Shown here in pieces: positions 1 to 11,673 of a DNA stretch of 64,000 nucleotides. The position numbers and the translations under genes were made by a program. Below the pieces are notes generated by a model. That model searched no databases, was not told where the DNA came from, and saw nothing but the letters and a program-made list of their open reading frames with translations. The DNA is from Cytobacillus sp. NCCP-133. Lineage in GTDB: Bacteria > Bacillota > Bacilli > Bacillales > Cytobacillaceae. The first letter of the stretch is position 1. Every line of letters begins with the position of its first letter. The stretch lies in assembly GCF_026011715.1 (NCBI RefSeq), contig NZ_BRVM01000004.1:85714-149713 (forward strand), given 5' to 3'.

Positions 1-1126
1 CAGGTACAAGTCCATGCTCGGTCAATTCCTGCATAACGCGGTCCGGATTTGCTGCTTCTTTATCCATTTTGTTTACTGCGACGATGATTGGCACTTCGGC
101 TGCTTTGGCATGGTTGATTGCTTCAACTGTTTGAGGCATTACACCGTCATCAGCTGCAACAACCAGAATTGTAATATCCGTGATTTTCGCACCGCGTGCA
201 CGCATTGTTGTAAAAGCGGCATGCCCTGGTGTATCAAGGAATGTAATTTTTTTGCCGTTTTCTTCAACCTGGTAAGCACCGATATGCTGAGTGATGCCGC
301 CTGCCTCTCCAGCTGTTACCTTCGTATTGCGGATGGAGTCAAGCAAAGTTGTTTTACCGTGGTCAACGTGGCCCATGATTGTTACAATAGAAGGACGCTC
401 GATTAAATTAGCATCATCATCTTCAGTAAAATACACTTCAAGATCAGTAGTATCCACTAATATTTCCTCTTCAACTTCAACACCATATTCACCGGCAATC
501 AATTCGATCGCATCTTTGTCAAGATCCTGGTTGATGGTTGCCATAACCCCAAGCATGAATAGCTTTTTAATGATTTCAGAAGGTTCGCGGTGCAGCTTCT
601 TTGCCAATTCCGCTACTGTCAGTGATTCGCTGAAAGTAATTTTTGAAGGAAGCTCCTTCACTTTCCTAGGAGCTGGGGCTGCCTGTGTCTGCTGCTGTTG
701 TCTGCCTTTATTGTTCTTATTCTTATTGTTGTTTCGGTTATTGTTTCTGTTGTTATTGTTTCGATTGTTGTTATTGCCTCGATTATTGCCGGAGAAGCTT
801 TTGCCTGGCTGGTTTCCCTGGCCTTGGCTTCTGTTTTCACCGGATTTTTGAGGCATGGCTTTAGGTCCTGAAGAATTTTTATCATCAGCCATATTAGCAG
901 CCGGCTTTTGGTTCCCCTGTGGCTTTTGCTGATTTTGAGCTTTATTTTGCCTTTGAGTCTGCCCCTCATTCTTTGTGAAGATGCCGTCAAGCTTTTGAAC
1001 AGCAGCCGGCTCTATCATTGTCATATGGTTTGAAACCTCAATATTCATATCTTTTAATTTTGTAATAACATCCTTGCTTGAGATGTTATGTTTTTTCGCA
1101 TATTCATATACGCGCATTTTACTCAT
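1..1126 (-). CDS. infB: Translation initiation factor IF-2, N-terminal part (cut by window edge)
   Basis: IF-2 is the GTPase that places initiator fMet-tRNA on the 30S subunit and promotes subunit joining. 375 codons are visible, starting at ATG 1126 behind GGGGGTG. Seen: an N-terminal IF2_N domain (about 1-50), a low-complexity Asn/Arg linker (about 113-140), a second IF2_N domain (about 160-215), then the G domain with GHVDHGKT (252-259), DTPGH (298-302) and NKMD (352-355). The reading frame runs off base 1 shortly after G4, so most of the G domain and domains II-IV are missing. It is the last visible gene of the rimP-nusA-ylxR-ylxQ-infB operon. Identification is certain. Confidence 0.98.
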   Translation of the reverse strand, partial: MSKMRVYEYAKKHNISSKDVITKLKDMNIEVSNHMTMIEPAAVQKLDGIFTKNEGQTQRQNKAQNQQKPQGNQKPAANMADDKNSSGPKAMPQKSGENRSQGQGNQPGKSFSGNNRGNNNNRNNNNRNNNRNNNKNKNNKGRQQQQTQAAPAPRKVKELPSKITFSESLTVAELAKKLHREPSEIIKKLFMLGVMATINQDLDKDAIELIAGEYGVEVEEEILVDTTDLEVYFTEDDDANLIERPSIVTIMGHVDHGKTTLLDSIRNTKVTAGEAGGITQHIGAYQVEENGKKITFLDTPGHAAFTTMRARGAKITDITILVVAADDGVMPQTVEAINHAKAAEVPIIVAVNKMDKEAANPDRVMQELTEHGLVP

Positions 1127-1145
1127 ACTTTCACCCCCGCTAGTA

Positions 1146-1448
1146 TTAATCGAGCAACGTTAACAGCTTCTTTGCAAATCCGACATCTAATACTGCCACA
1201 ACAACGCGGGTTTCTTTTCCTATAGCCTGGCCGAGCAACTCCCGGTTTTCAATTAGCTTATAAGGAACCCCGAATGATTTACATTTATCTGTAACTTTTT
1301 TTGCCGTATTTGCGGATGCATCTGCAGACAGCAATACAAGCTTTGCTTTACCGTTTCTGATCTTTTTAACAGCAAGCTCTTCTCCCGAAGTAATTTTCCG
1401 TGCCCGATTGGCTAAGCCAAGCAATGACATCCATTGATTTGATTTCAT
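1146..1448 (-). CDS. ylxQ: L7Ae/L30e-family K-turn RNA-binding protein YlxQ
   Basis: 100-residue protein of the ribosomal L7Ae/L30e/S12e/Gadd45 family. Members of this family bind kink-turn RNA; B. subtilis YlxQ is such a protein, with its exact target unsettled. The [11 protein letters not shown] start and the basic [13 protein letters not shown] segment are typical of the family. Its ATG overlaps the ylxR stop by 4 nt (1445-1448), indicating translational coupling, and it sits between ylxR and infB as in other Bacillaceae. Confidence 0.93.
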   Translation of the reverse strand: MKSNQWMSLLGLANRARKITSGEELAVKKIRNGKAKLVLLSADASANTAKKVTDKCKSFGVPYKLIENRELLGQAIGKETRVVVAVLDVGFAKKLLTLLD

Positions 1449-1729
1449 TTGGATTGCCGTTTCTCCTTCTCTATTAACTCCAAGAGTTCTTCATAGATAG
1501 ATTCATCTATAGAAACTTCTAAATGATTGGCTAAGACATTCTTCTTTTTAGCTAATAAAACTGCTTCCTTTTCCTTGGAAAGATAAGCGCCGCGCCCTGA
1601 TTTCTTACCGGTCGGGTCAACAGAAACTTCTCCTTCTTTTGAGCGAACGATGCGAACGAGTTCTTTTTTTGGCTTCATTTCACCAGTAGCGACACATTTT
1701 CGCAAAGGAACTTTTTTACGATTGTTCAC
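1445..1729 (-). CDS. ylxR: YlxR/RnpM family RNA-binding protein
   Basis: 94-residue DUF448 protein with the RKCVATGE motif near the N-terminus and the GRGAYLS motif near residues 50-56. In B. subtilis the family member (YlxR, also called RnpM) is linked to the RNase P RNA; that is literature knowledge, not visible here. An ATG two codons further upstream (1735) touches the GAGGTG ribosome binding site, so I place the start at GTG 1729, which has proper spacing and aligns with the MN(N/K) start of B. subtilis YlxR. It overlaps ylxQ by 4 nt. Confidence 0.92.
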   Translation of the reverse strand: MNNRKKVPLRKCVATGEMKPKKELVRIVRSKEGEVSVDPTGKKSGRGAYLSKEKEAVLLAKKKNVLANHLEVSIDESIYEELLELIEKEKRQSK

Positions 1730-1747
1730 GATCATTCACCTCTTTCT

Positions 1748-2905
1748 CTATTCTTTTTCCTCTAAAAGTTCATCCTGAAAATCGAAGTCTGCATCATTGC
1801 CATACTCTTCGTCTTCATATTCATCATTGTCGAAGCTTAACAATGTTTCGTCACGCGGATAAATGCCGGAGTCACGGGCTTCCTTTTCTGACTTGATGTC
1901 AATCTTCCAGCCTGTTAGCTTAGCTGCCAGCCTTGCATTTTGACCACGCTTTCCAATTGCCAATGAAAGCTGATAGTCTGGGACAACAACCGTTGTCGCT
2001 TTATCCTCTTCATTTACAATAACATCAAGCACTTTTGAAGGGCTCAAAGCATTTGCAACGAAAACAACCGGATCTGCAGCCCACTTAACAATGTCAATTT
2101 TTTCTCCTTTAAGCTCATTTACTACAGCCTGGACACGAGTGCCCTTAGGCCCTACACATGAACCTACCGGATCCACCTCTTCATTGTCTGAGTGAACAGA
2201 TATCTTAGAACGGTCTCCAGCTTCACGGGCAACAGATTTAATTTCAACAGTTCCATCATAGATTTCAGGAACTTCGATTTCAAACAATCTCTTCAGCAGG
2301 CCAGGATGTGTTCTGCTTACAAAAATCTGAGGTCCCTTTGTCGTCTTTTCTACTTTTGTGATGAAAACCTTAATGCGGTCATGGGGCTGATAATGCTCAT
2401 TCGGCATTTGTTCGTTTGCAGGAAGGATCGCTTCAATCTTTCCAAGGCTCACATAAATGAACTTAGGATCTGTCCGCTGGACAATTCCGGTCATGATATC
2501 TTCTTCACGGTCGATAAATTCTGAATAAATGATGCCTCTTTCCGCTTCACGGACACGCTGTGTAACGACCTGCTTGGCAGTCTGTGCAGCAATGCGCCCA
2601 AAGTCCTTAGGTGTTACTTCCATTTCAACGACATCTTCCACATGGTAGTTCGGATTGATTCTTTGAGCATCCTCAACAGAAATTTCAAGGCGCGGATCAA
2701 ACACTTCATCCACTACTTCTTTGCGTGCAAATACTCTCATCGTTCCATTGCCAAGGTTTAAATCAATACGCACATTTTGCGCCTGGTTAAAGTTTCTGCG
2801 GTAGGCTGATACCAATGCCGCTTCAATTGCTTCGATAATCACATCGCGAGAAATGCCTTTTTCTTTTTCAAGCAATGTCAGAGCATCCAAAAGTTCACTG
2901 CTCAT
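1748..2905 (-). CDS. nusA: Transcription termination/antitermination protein NusA
   Basis: 385 residues. NusA binds RNA polymerase, enhances pausing and intrinsic termination, and enters elongation complexes. Domain order is an N-terminal RNAP-binding domain (about 1-125), an S1 domain (about 135-200) and two KH domains (about 230-345, including VGPKGTRVQ and IGKRGQN), then a short acidic tail rich in Asp/Glu. A longer reading to 2974 exists, but the ATG at 2905 follows GGGGG and matches the usual MSSELLDAL start. The acidic tail is short and there is no proteobacterial C-terminal repeat domain, as usual in Firmicutes. Confidence 0.98.
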   Translation of the reverse strand: MSSELLDALTLLEKEKGISRDVIIEAIEAALVSAYRRNFNQAQNVRIDLNLGNGTMRVFARKEVVDEVFDPRLEISVEDAQRINPNYHVEDVVEMEVTPKDFGRIAAQTAKQVVTQRVREAERGIIYSEFIDREEDIMTGIVQRTDPKFIYVSLGKIEAILPANEQMPNEHYQPHDRIKVFITKVEKTTKGPQIFVSRTHPGLLKRLFEIEVPEIYDGTVEIKSVAREAGDRSKISVHSDNEEVDPVGSCVGPKGTRVQAVVNELKGEKIDIVKWAADPVVFVANALSPSKVLDVIVNEEDKATTVVVPDYQLSLAIGKRGQNARLAAKLTGWKIDIKSEKEARDSGIYPRDETLLSFDNDEYEDEEYGNDADFDFQDELLEEKE

Positions 2906-3233
2906 GAGATTTATATCCCCCTTTGTTTCTCTTTTAAAAATGATCGGGAAAAGCCCCCATTGACCGAATGGCAAATTGCTTTGTTTAATAAAACAGCAAG
3001 TTTAAGTTTTAAACTTAGATATCTGTCTAGCTCCACAAGGAATACTTCGACAGCTTTAACATCGCACGACTAAAAGCGGTAGCTTTTAGGAGGAGCGCCT
3101 ACCCCCTCGAGGTCACAATACGGTCCTCCCAAAAAGGCAAAGAGCGCCTTTTCGGAAGGCCCGTCTTGTGCTTTTCGGGGGTGGACAAGGCGCTTCCGCT
3201 TTTCTTAATAAGCAAGCCCGCAATGAGCCGTCA
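2906..3233. other. rimP-nusA intergenic gap occupied mostly by a dispersed repeat
   Basis: About 328 bp separate the rimP stop from the nusA start, although these genes are usually almost adjacent in Bacillaceae. The proximal end carries the nusA ribosome binding site. Most of the rest is the GC-rich repeat copy listed at 3018-3208. No credible gene is seen on either strand. Confidence 0.7.
3018..3208. repeat. Dispersed intergenic repeat, copy A (nearly complete)
   Basis: GC-rich block between rimP and nusA. One end reads TGTCTAGCTCC and carries CGCCTACCCCCTCGAGGTCAC near the middle; the other end reads GACAAGGCGCTTCCGCTTTT. The same end sequences recur, diverged, at about 12846, 16503, 17768, 26085, 30318, 47858 and 53410. 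It contains several short inverted repeats such as AAAAGC...GCTTTT and no coding potential. Copy boundaries are approximate. Confidence 0.8.
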
Positions 3234-3701
3234 TTAAAAAACAACGGCCAAACGGGCATTGGCTACCTTCTCATAAGGAATTTCCACATTTTTCTTTCTG
3301 GTTTTGACTTTCACTTCAACCGTAACGATTTCGCCGTCAAATTGTGTTAACACACCTTCGAACGTTTTTTCTCCATTAATCGGCTCATACGTTTTAATGA
3401 AAACATTCTTGCCGACTGCTTTTACAAAATCTTGATCTTTTTTTAGAGGGCGTTCAGCTCCCGGCGATGAAACTTCCAAGAAATAGTTGTAAGGAATCGG
3501 ATCTGCAGCATCAAGCTTTTCACTTAGCCTTTCGCTGACAATTCCGCATTCCTCAATATCAACACCAGTTTCTTTATCAATAAATACGCGAAGGAACCAG
3601 TCTTTCCCTTCTTTTACATATTCAATGTCGACTAATTCTAAATGAAGCTCATCCACAATAGGGGTGACCAATTCTTCTACCGTTTCAGTCACTTTGCTCA
3701 T
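3234..3701 (-). CDS. rimP: Ribosome maturation factor RimP
   Basis: 155 residues, the usual length for RimP (YlxS in B. subtilis), which helps assemble the 30S subunit. The conserved DIEYVKEG and LRVFIDKE segments, the [10 protein letters not shown] helix, the YFLEVSSPG motif and a C-terminal SH3-like domain are visible. ATG 3701 is preceded by GGAGGG. First gene of the rimP-nusA-ylxR-ylxQ-infB operon; the promoter and a leader hairpin lie at 3848-3876 and 3790-3811. Confidence 0.97.
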   Translation of the reverse strand: MSKVTETVEELVTPIVDELHLELVDIEYVKEGKDWFLRVFIDKETGVDIEECGIVSERLSEKLDAADPIPYNYFLEVSSPGAERPLKKDQDFVKAVGKNVFIKTYEPINGEKTFEGVLTQFDGEIVTVEVKVKTRKKNVEIPYEKVANARLAVVF

Positions 3702-3789
3702 TCATTTCCCTCCTTTTACTCGGATTGATAGCTCTTGTTTTTTCAGAAGTTTTATTTTGATATTCAGGAAAAAACCGTACACAACACGA

Positions 3790-3811
3790 AAGAGTGGGTT
3801 GCCCCACTCTT
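3790..3811 (-). terminator. Leader hairpin of the rimP-nusA operon; candidate NusA-dependent attenuator
   Basis: A perfect 9-bp stem (AAGAGTGGG / CCCACTCTT) with a 4-nt loop. It lies downstream of the promoter at 3848-3876 and about 90 nt upstream of rimP, so it is transcribed as leader RNA. The following tract is weak (TTTCGTGTTG), which is typical of terminators that need NusA. In B. subtilis nusA is reported to be autoregulated by such a terminator in this leader; assigning that role here is inference. Confidence 0.6.
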
Positions 3812-3847
3812 CCTTTTGCGAGAGTTATTCTTAGTATTTCCAATAAA

Positions 3848-3876
3848 ACTATACCATATCCAATTTTTTTATGCAA
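3848..3876 (-). promoter_or_regulatory. Sigma-A promoter of the rimP-nusA-infB operon
   Basis: On the minus strand: TTGCAT, a 17-bp spacer, then TATAGT, with TGG just before the -10 (extended -10). It lies between polC and rimP; the predicted start is near 3841, giving a leader of about 140 nt. Confidence 0.75.
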
Positions 3877-3935
3877 ATGGAAAGACTGTCAGCACAAGGG
3901 TTTGGAACATAATCAACCCTTTTTCCCCTTACATC

Positions 3936-6900
3936 CTAGAATAGAGACAGCTGGTTTTGCTCTGGTAGAGATTCCAGACAGCCGTGATTATCCAGATATT
4001 CGATAATCGTCTTAGATACTTTTCCGCGCTGCTGCAGATCTTCCTTCGAAAGAAATTCCCCTTGCTCTCTGGCTTTCACAATATTGAAGGCTGCGTTTGT
4101 TCCAAGCCCGGGGATGGAGTTGAAAGGAGGAATCAATGAGTTTCCATCAATAATAAACTCACTTGCGCTGGAGCGGTATAAGTCGACTTTTTGGAAGCTG
4201 AAGCCCCTCTCGTTCATTTCCAATGCAAGCTCCATTACTGTCAGCAGGTTCTTTTCTTTTGTCGAGGCATCAAGTCCCTTTGCATTTATTTCTTCAATGC
4301 AGGCCCTAATTGCCTGAGAGCCTTTCACCATTGCATCAACATCAAAATCCTCAGCGCGGACAGTGAAGTATGCTGCATAGTAAAGAAGCGGATGATGAAC
4401 TTTAAAATACGCAATCCTGACTGCCATTAATACATAGGCTGCAGCATGGGCTTTGGGGAACATGTATTTGATCTTTTTGCAAGAATCAATATACCATTCC
4501 GGGACTTCGTTCTTTCTCATTTCCGCTTCCATTTCATCGCTTAAGCCTTTACCTTTACGGACTGATTCCATTATTTTAAATGCAAAAGCAGGTTCAAGAC
4601 CTTGATAGATCAAATAAACCATAATATCATCACGGCACCCGATAACTTCACTCAAGTTACAAATGTTGTTATGGATTAATTCCTGGGCATTTCCGAGCCA
4701 AACATCGGTTCCATGAGAAAGACCAGAAATCTGAACAAGTTCTGAGAAGGTAGTAGGCTTTGTATCTTCAAGCATCTGGCGGACAAATCGCGTACCAAAC
4801 TCAGGGATGCCCAGTGTCCCTGTTTTGCACATTATTTGTTCTTCAGTAACCCCAAGGGATTCCGGCCCGCTAAAAATCTTCATAACGACAGGATCATCTG
4901 TTGGGATGGTTTTTGGATCTATGCCGCTGAGATCCTGAAGCATCCTAATGACCGTCGGATCATCGTGGCCGAGAATATCCAGCTTTAGCAAATTATCATG
5001 AATGGAATGGAAATCAAAATGAGTGGTCTTCCATTCAGATGTCCTGTCATCAGCAGGGAACTGGATTGGCGTGAAATCGAAAATATCCATGTAATCAGGA
5101 ACAACGATGATTCCGCCGGGGTGCTGTCCTGTAGTCCGTTTTACTCCTGTACAGCCGGAAGCCAGCCTATCAATTTCCGCCCCGCGAATTTGCAGGTTAT
5201 TATCCTGCTGGTATGCTTTAACATAACCATAGGCCGTTTTATCGGCTACCGTGCCAATGGTACCCGCACGATACACATAATCTTCACCGAACAGAACTTT
5301 CGTATAATTATGGGCTCGAGGCTGATATTCACCCGAAAAGTTCAAGTCGATATCTGGAACTTTATCCCCTTTAAAGCCAAGAAACGTTTCGAAAGGAATA
5401 TCATGTCCATCTTTTTTAAACTTTGCTCCGCAGTTCGGGCAATTCTTATCTGGCAAGTCAAAACCTGAACCAATAGATCCGTCATTGAAGAACTCGGAAG
5501 TCTTGCATTCCGGACAAACGTAATGCGGAGGCAGCGGGTTTACCTCAGTAATTTCCGTCATAGTGGCGACAAATGAGGATCCTACTGACCCACGTGAACC
5601 AACCAGGTAGCCGTCATCCAGCGATTTTTTTACGAGCTTATGAGAAATTAGGTAGATAACAGCAAAACCATGTCCGATAATACTCTTTAGCTCTTTTTCA
5701 AGGCGTGCTTCAACGATTTCAGGAAGCGGATCACCATATATTTTTCTGGCCATTCCATAACTCATGCTGCGCATTTCTTCATCTGCGCCTTCAATTTTAG
5801 GCGTATACAAATCATCCTTGATCGGTTTTATCTCATCAATCATATCCGCAATTTTATTGGTATTCTTAACAACTATTTCCTTGGCTATCTCTTTTCCGAG
5901 GAAAGAGAAGGCATCGAGCATTTCATTAGTTGTTCTGAAGTGAACATCAGGAAGCTTATGACGATTCAGCGGATTAGCGCCACCCTGGGAATTAACGAGA
6001 ATCTTTCGGTAGATTTTATCATTAGGGTTCAGATAGTGTACATTGCCCGTGGCCACCACCGGAAGCTCGAGCTTTTCCCCAAGCTTAACAATATTGCCGA
6101 TAATCTCCTCCAGGGCTTTTTCATCTCTTACAAGTTCCAGCTCCAAAAGATGCGCATATACTTCTTTCGGATGTACTTCAAGGTAATCATAGAATTGCGC
6201 TGTATCTTCCACTTCATCAGGTGATTTCTGCATCATGCCTTCAAATACTTCACCTTTGTCACATGCAGATCCAACCAAAATTCCTTCACGATGCTTTTGC
6301 AGCACAGATCTCGGAATACGGGGAACTCTGTAGAAGTACTCAAGATGAGCAATTGATACAAGCTTAAAAAGGTTTTTAAGGCCTGCTTCTGTTTGGGCAA
6401 GCAAAGTGCAATGATATGGTCTTGCACGCTGAAAAGCATTTCCCTGTCCCATATTATCATTAAGTTGATCATGGAATTCGATCCCTTTTTCGTCTGCATT
6501 CTTCAGCATTTTCAAAAGCAGATAACCGGTTGCTTCAGCATCGTAAATCGCACGGTGATGCTGGGTAAGTTCAACATCAAATTTTTTCGCAAGTGTATTC
6601 AGACGATGATTTTTCATATCTGGATATAAAAAGCGGGCAAGTTCGAGTGTATCAATAACCGGATTGGCCGCCTTCCCTATTCCGATCTTTTTATAGCCGA
6701 CATTTAGGAAACCCATATCGAATGATGCGTTATGGGCTACCAAAACAGCGTCCCCGGTCCACTCATGGAATTTTTGCAGTACTTCTTCTACTTCCGGTGC
6801 ATTTTCCACCAGTTCATCTGTAATTCCCGTTAAATTGATCGTCGTAGCCGACAGCTGATGATGCGGATTTGCAAAGGATTCGAAGCGGTCAATAATTTCG

Positions 6901-8246
6901 CCATCATGGATCTTCACTGCCGCAAGCTCGATAATGGTATCGTAAACAGCGGATAAACCTGTCGTTTCAACATCAAATACCACATAAGTATCTTTCGATA
7001 ATTGGCGGTGGGCGTCATTATATGCAATCGGCACACCATCATCAACGAGGTTGGCTTCTAGGCCATAAAGAATCTTAATGTCATTCTTTTTGCCGGCACT
7101 GTACGCTTCTGGGAAGGATTGCGCCACGGCATGGTCAGTAATGGCAATAGCCTTATGCCCCCATTTTTTCGCCTGGGAAACAAGAGCGTTCACAGATGAA
7201 ACTGCATCCATTTGGCTCATAGGGGTGTGAAGGTGCAGTTCAGTCCGTTTTTCATCGGTAGGAGCAGTATCTTGTCTCTGTATCGGTTTTATTTCATTTA
7301 TATCGTTGCCGATCATTACCAGATCGCGGACAAACGTATCATTCTGTATGCTTCCTCTGACCTTAAGCCACATTCCTTTTTGAATGTGCTGATATAGGGC
7401 TGCATCTTCCTTGTCACGCGAAAACATCTTTACAAGAATGGAACTGGTGTAATCGGTAATTTTAAATGTTAACAGTGTCCTGCCGCTGCGGAGTTCTCTG
7501 GTTTCAGCAGCAAATACGTAACCCTCAATGGCTATGCGGCGCTCTTCATCCATAATATCAATCAATTTGCGATAATCTGCATCATCTTTAATTGTAAGAC
7601 CGATCGTAAGAGGGCCTTGTGGAGCTGAAGGATCGGCTGATTCTGCTTCAGCTTCTTTCTTCTGCATTTCAATTGCGGCCTGGAGTCCACGCTCCTGATC
7701 TTCTTTGCGTTTAGCTTCCATGTATTTCTCATATTCTTCATTAGTTCCTTCTGCAGAAACTTCTGTATCAACTGTTAATGCCGGAAAGCCAAAAATTTGA
7801 AATACATCAGAAATGGTTCCTGCATACTTTTTCTTGATCGAAAGTCCTTCTAATTCATTTCGGACTTTAATGATAATCTTATTGCCCTGAACAGAAGGAA
7901 CTTGCTCATTCAATAGTTTAATGAGCGGCGGCGCCATTCCATCCATCTCCTGAATGCAGCTTTGCCAGTATTCCAGAACAAGCTGTTCGGTAAAATCCTG
8001 ATCTTTTACTGAAATGTTATAGGAGACTTCTGCAATATGGGAAAATGACTTTTCCAGTTGTTCAGTGAAGCGGCTATACACACTGCATGGCAAAATCCGT
8101 GTGAAAACAAAATAAAAATGCCATTTTCTTGACTGCCTTTCAACTACGACCCTTTCAATCTGGGCATCGTGAAAGTGCTGCACAAAGGCATCTTCTGTTA
8201 GCTGCATCTGCTGGAGCAAGAGCTGAAATCTAGAAGGTTCGCTCAT
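3936..8246 (-). CDS. polC: DNA polymerase III PolC-type alpha subunit
   Basis: 1436 residues, within one residue of B. subtilis PolC, the main replicative polymerase of low-GC Gram-positives. Seen in order: N-terminal domain, OB fold (about 235-315), PHP domain starting at ELHLHTP (about 336-342), DEDD 3'-5' exonuclease inserted within PHP (DVETTG, about 425-430), the polymerase domain with a Cys4 zinc motif (CPEC...CPNC), the palm motif [10 protein letters not shown], and the helix-hairpin-helix end. I chose ATG 8246, which has GGGAGAG at good spacing; an ATG five codons upstream (8261) has none. It lies between proS and rimP as in B. subtilis. Confidence 0.99.
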   Translation of the reverse strand: MSEPSRFQLLLQQMQLTEDAFVQHFHDAQIERVVVERQSRKWHFYFVFTRILPCSVYSRFTEQLEKSFSHIAEVSYNISVKDQDFTEQLVLEYWQSCIQEMDGMAPPLIKLLNEQVPSVQGNKIIIKVRNELEGLSIKKKYAGTISDVFQIFGFPALTVDTEVSAEGTNEEYEKYMEAKRKEDQERGLQAAIEMQKKEAEAESADPSAPQGPLTIGLTIKDDADYRKLIDIMDEERRIAIEGYVFAAETRELRSGRTLLTFKITDYTSSILVKMFSRDKEDAALYQHIQKGMWLKVRGSIQNDTFVRDLVMIGNDINEIKPIQRQDTAPTDEKRTELHLHTPMSQMDAVSSVNALVSQAKKWGHKAIAITDHAVAQSFPEAYSAGKKNDIKILYGLEANLVDDGVPIAYNDAHRQLSKDTYVVFDVETTGLSAVYDTIIELAAVKIHDGEIIDRFESFANPHHQLSATTINLTGITDELVENAPEVEEVLQKFHEWTGDAVLVAHNASFDMGFLNVGYKKIGIGKAANPVIDTLELARFLYPDMKNHRLNTLAKKFDVELTQHHRAIYDAEATGYLLLKMLKNADEKGIEFHDQLNDNMGQGNAFQRARPYHCTLLAQTEAGLKNLFKLVSIAHLEYFYRVPRIPRSVLQKHREGILVGSACDKGEVFEGMMQKSPDEVEDTAQFYDYLEVHPKEVYAHLLELELVRDEKALEEIIGNIVKLGEKLELPVVATGNVHYLNPNDKIYRKILVNSQGGANPLNRHKLPDVHFRTTNEMLDAFSFLGKEIAKEIVVKNTNKIADMIDEIKPIKDDLYTPKIEGADEEMRSMSYGMARKIYGDPLPEIVEARLEKELKSIIGHGFAVIYLISHKLVKKSLDDGYLVGSRGSVGSSFVATMTEITEVNPLPPHYVCPECKTSEFFNDGSIGSGFDLPDKNCPNCGAKFKKDGHDIPFETFLGFKGDKVPDIDLNFSGEYQPRAHNYTKVLFGEDYVYRAGTIGTVADKTAYGYVKAYQQDNNLQIRGAEIDRLASGCTGVKRTTGQHPGGIIVVPDYMDIFDFTPIQFPADDRTSEWKTTHFDFHSIHDNLLKLDILGHDDPTVIRMLQDLSGIDPKTIPTDDPVVMKIFSGPESLGVTEEQIMCKTGTLGIPEFGTRFVRQMLEDTKPTTFSELVQISGLSHGTDVWLGNAQELIHNNICNLSEVIGCRDDIMVYLIYQGLEPAFAFKIMESVRKGKGLSDEMEAEMRKNEVPEWYIDSCKKIKYMFPKAHAAAYVLMAVRIAYFKVHHPLLYYAAYFTVRAEDFDVDAMVKGSQAIRACIEEINAKGLDASTKEKNLLTVMELALEMNERGFSFQKVDLYRSSASEFIIDGNSLIPPFNSIPGLGTNAAFNIVKAREQGEFLSKEDLQQRGKVSKTIIEYLDNHGCLESLPEQNQLSLF

Positions 8247-8350
8247 CTTTCTCTCTCCCATCCAATTTTAATCTTGATCTCTATTTTTATGTGCAAATCT
8301 TATACTTTCCGTTAGTGGTTGATATATATTCAAAAAGACAGACAAACCTA

Positions 8351-8359
8351 ATTATAACA
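8351..8359 (-). promoter_or_regulatory. Extended -10 promoter element upstream of polC
   Basis: TGTTATAAT on the minus strand is a full extended -10 (TGnTATAAT), about 100 nt before the polC start and just past the proS terminator. No good -35 is seen at 16-18 bp. Confidence 0.5.
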
Positions 8360-8380
8360 TATTGAGAAACCTGTTGATTG

Positions 8381-8408
8381 AAAAAACGGATCCCATTTTG
8401 GAATCCGC
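8381..8408 (-). terminator. Rho-independent terminator of proS
   Basis: Stem CGGATTCC / GGGATCCG (8 bp, one G-U) with a 5-nt loop, followed by TTTTTT on the minus strand. It lies about 65 nt past the proS stop. Confidence 0.85.
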
Positions 8409-8471
8409 TTTCTCTTATACTTACAAAGAAACATTATTGGAACAGGCTTCACATGGGCCTGCAATGCCAAA

Positions 8472-10175
<1,704 letters not shown>

Positions 10176-10231
10176 TTATTAGCACCTCTATTTTTATAAT
10201 CAATTGTGTAATCTATCTGCCGCCTGAATAA

Positions 10232-10294
10232 AAGAAGGGTCATCCTGTCCTTCTAAAAAGCGTTCATTCCGCTTCCTGATGGCCGACCCTTCTT
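10232..10294 (-). terminator. Terminator of rasP with nested hairpins
   Basis: Outer stem of 10 perfect base pairs (AAGAAGGGTC / GACCCTTCTT) encloses an inner hairpin (AAGCG, 7-nt loop, CGCTT) followed by TTTTTA on the minus strand. Either hairpin could terminate: the inner one has its own U-tract, and the outer one is followed by TTATT. Confidence 0.7.
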
Positions 10295-10313
10295 GAATGA
10301 AGCAATGTAGATT

Positions 10314-11576
10314 TTACAGGAAAAATCTTTGGATATCATTCCAGGTGACTACAAGCATCAGCAGCATCAAGAGGGCAAAACCGATAAAGTGAACCATTCC
10401 CTCTTTATGGCGGTCAATCGGCTTACCTCTTACTGCTTCAACAGCAAAGAACATTAATCTTCCCCCATCAAGAGCCGGTATCGGAAGCAAGTTCATAATG
10501 CCCAGATTGATGCTCAGAATCCCAGCCCATTTCATCAGGTAATAAATGCCTGATTTTGCTACAGTATCTGTTGAAACATAAATGCCTACTGGGCCTGATA
10601 ATGCATCAATTGAAAACTGTCCAGTTACCAGCTTTCCTAGCATTACGAAAATTTCTTTTGTCCAGAAATAGGTTTCTTTAGCTCCATAAGCAATGGCTTT
10701 TAATGGAGATTTCTCCATTGGGCTATAAACGCCTATAATCCCAATTTTTTCCCCTTCCACTTCCTGAACCTTTGGCGTTACAGGGATGGATAGTTCCTGA
10801 CCATTTCTGTCCACGGAAAATTCAAGTTCTTCATTAGGATTTTTGCGAATGATTTCAACTACATCAGACCAGCTTGAAATTTCAGCTCCATCCACACTAT
10901 TGACAATATCACCTTCCTTTAGGCCAGCATCAAATGCAGCTCCCTCAGGTGTCAATTTCCCGAGAGCCGGTTCATTCGTTGGCATCCCCTGTAATAATGC
11001 GATTAAGACAAAAACGATAAAGGCGAGTACAAAGTTCATCATTGGCCCTGCGAATATCGCCATTGTTCTTTGGCTTAAGGTTTTTGATGCAAATTGGCGG
11101 TCATAAGGAGCAATAAGTGTTTCCGTTCCATTATCAATCAACACAGCGGATGGGCTAATTGTAAACACTTTTAGCTTTTCCTCTTCTTCACCCTCTACAT
11201 ATCCCTTAATAATAAGGTCATGCTCAATATCTGCATGTTCCACTTCAATGATTCTTGCTCCCGGGTATTTATCTTTATTATTTAAGATTATTTTACTTAC
11301 TTCTTCATTATCATTCAAAATTAGCCCAATCCGGTAGCCTGGCTTAATTTCTATCATCTCAGGGTCTTCCCCAGCCATACGAACAAATCCGCCGATTGGC
11401 AATAGTCGGATCGTATAGACCGTTTCATCCTTTTTAAATGAAAATACTTTAGGCCCAAACCCAATAGCAAACTCCCGGCAAAGGATACCTGCTCTTTTAG
11501 CAAAAATTAAATGCCCCAGTTCATGGAAAAATACCAATGCCCCAAAAATAACAATAAAGGCTATTACTGTACTCAA
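10314..11576 (-). CDS. rasP: Site-2 intramembrane metalloprotease RasP/RseP
   Basis: 420 residues. Membrane zinc protease that cleaves regulated substrates within the membrane; in B. subtilis it processes anti-sigma factors RsiW and RsiV and helps clear signal peptides. Seen: N-terminal TM with HELGH (18-22), PDZ domain (about 200-280), and the second metal-binding motif LLPIPALDGGR in a C-terminal TM region. The start is TTG 11576 behind AAAGGTGG; no ATG lies near. It follows dxr as in the conserved pyrH-frr-uppS-cdsA-dxr-rasP order. Confidence 0.97.
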   Translation of the reverse strand: MSTVIAFIVIFGALVFFHELGHLIFAKRAGILCREFAIGFGPKVFSFKKDETVYTIRLLPIGGFVRMAGEDPEMIEIKPGYRIGLILNDNEEVSKIILNNKDKYPGARIIEVEHADIEHDLIIKGYVEGEEEEKLKVFTISPSAVLIDNGTETLIAPYDRQFASKTLSQRTMAIFAGPMMNFVLAFIVFVLIALLQGMPTNEPALGKLTPEGAAFDAGLKEGDIVNSVDGAEISSWSDVVEIIRKNPNEELEFSVDRNGQELSIPVTPKVQEVEGEKIGIIGVYSPMEKSPLKAIAYGAKETYFWTKEIFVMLGKLVTGQFSIDALSGPVGIYVSTDTVAKSGIYYLMKWAGILSINLGIMNLLPIPALDGGRLMFFAVEAVRGKPIDRHKEGMVHFIGFALLMLLMLVVTWNDIQRFFL

Positions 11577-11673
11577 GTTTTAACCACCTTTTTTTAGAGG
11601 TTGTTCAAATCATGCTGCGGACGCACCAGCCATCCTCGCCCTAAAAATCAAGAGCATATTTCAGCGTTTGAAC

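Noticed and set aside
291-851. 186-codon plus-strand frame over the infB linker
   Set aside because: Antisense to infB; its Leu/Phe runs are the reverse of the Asn/Arg-rich linker codons.
3877-3935. Hairpin AAGGGTT/AACCCTT just after polC as the polC terminator
   Set aside because: The T run lies on the plus-strand side; on the minus strand no U-tract follows the stem, so it is not supported as a polC terminator.
10176-10313. T-box riboswitch upstream of proS
   Set aside because: The 138-bp gap lacks the T-box sequence (GGGTGGNACCGCG) and is explained by the rasP terminator.
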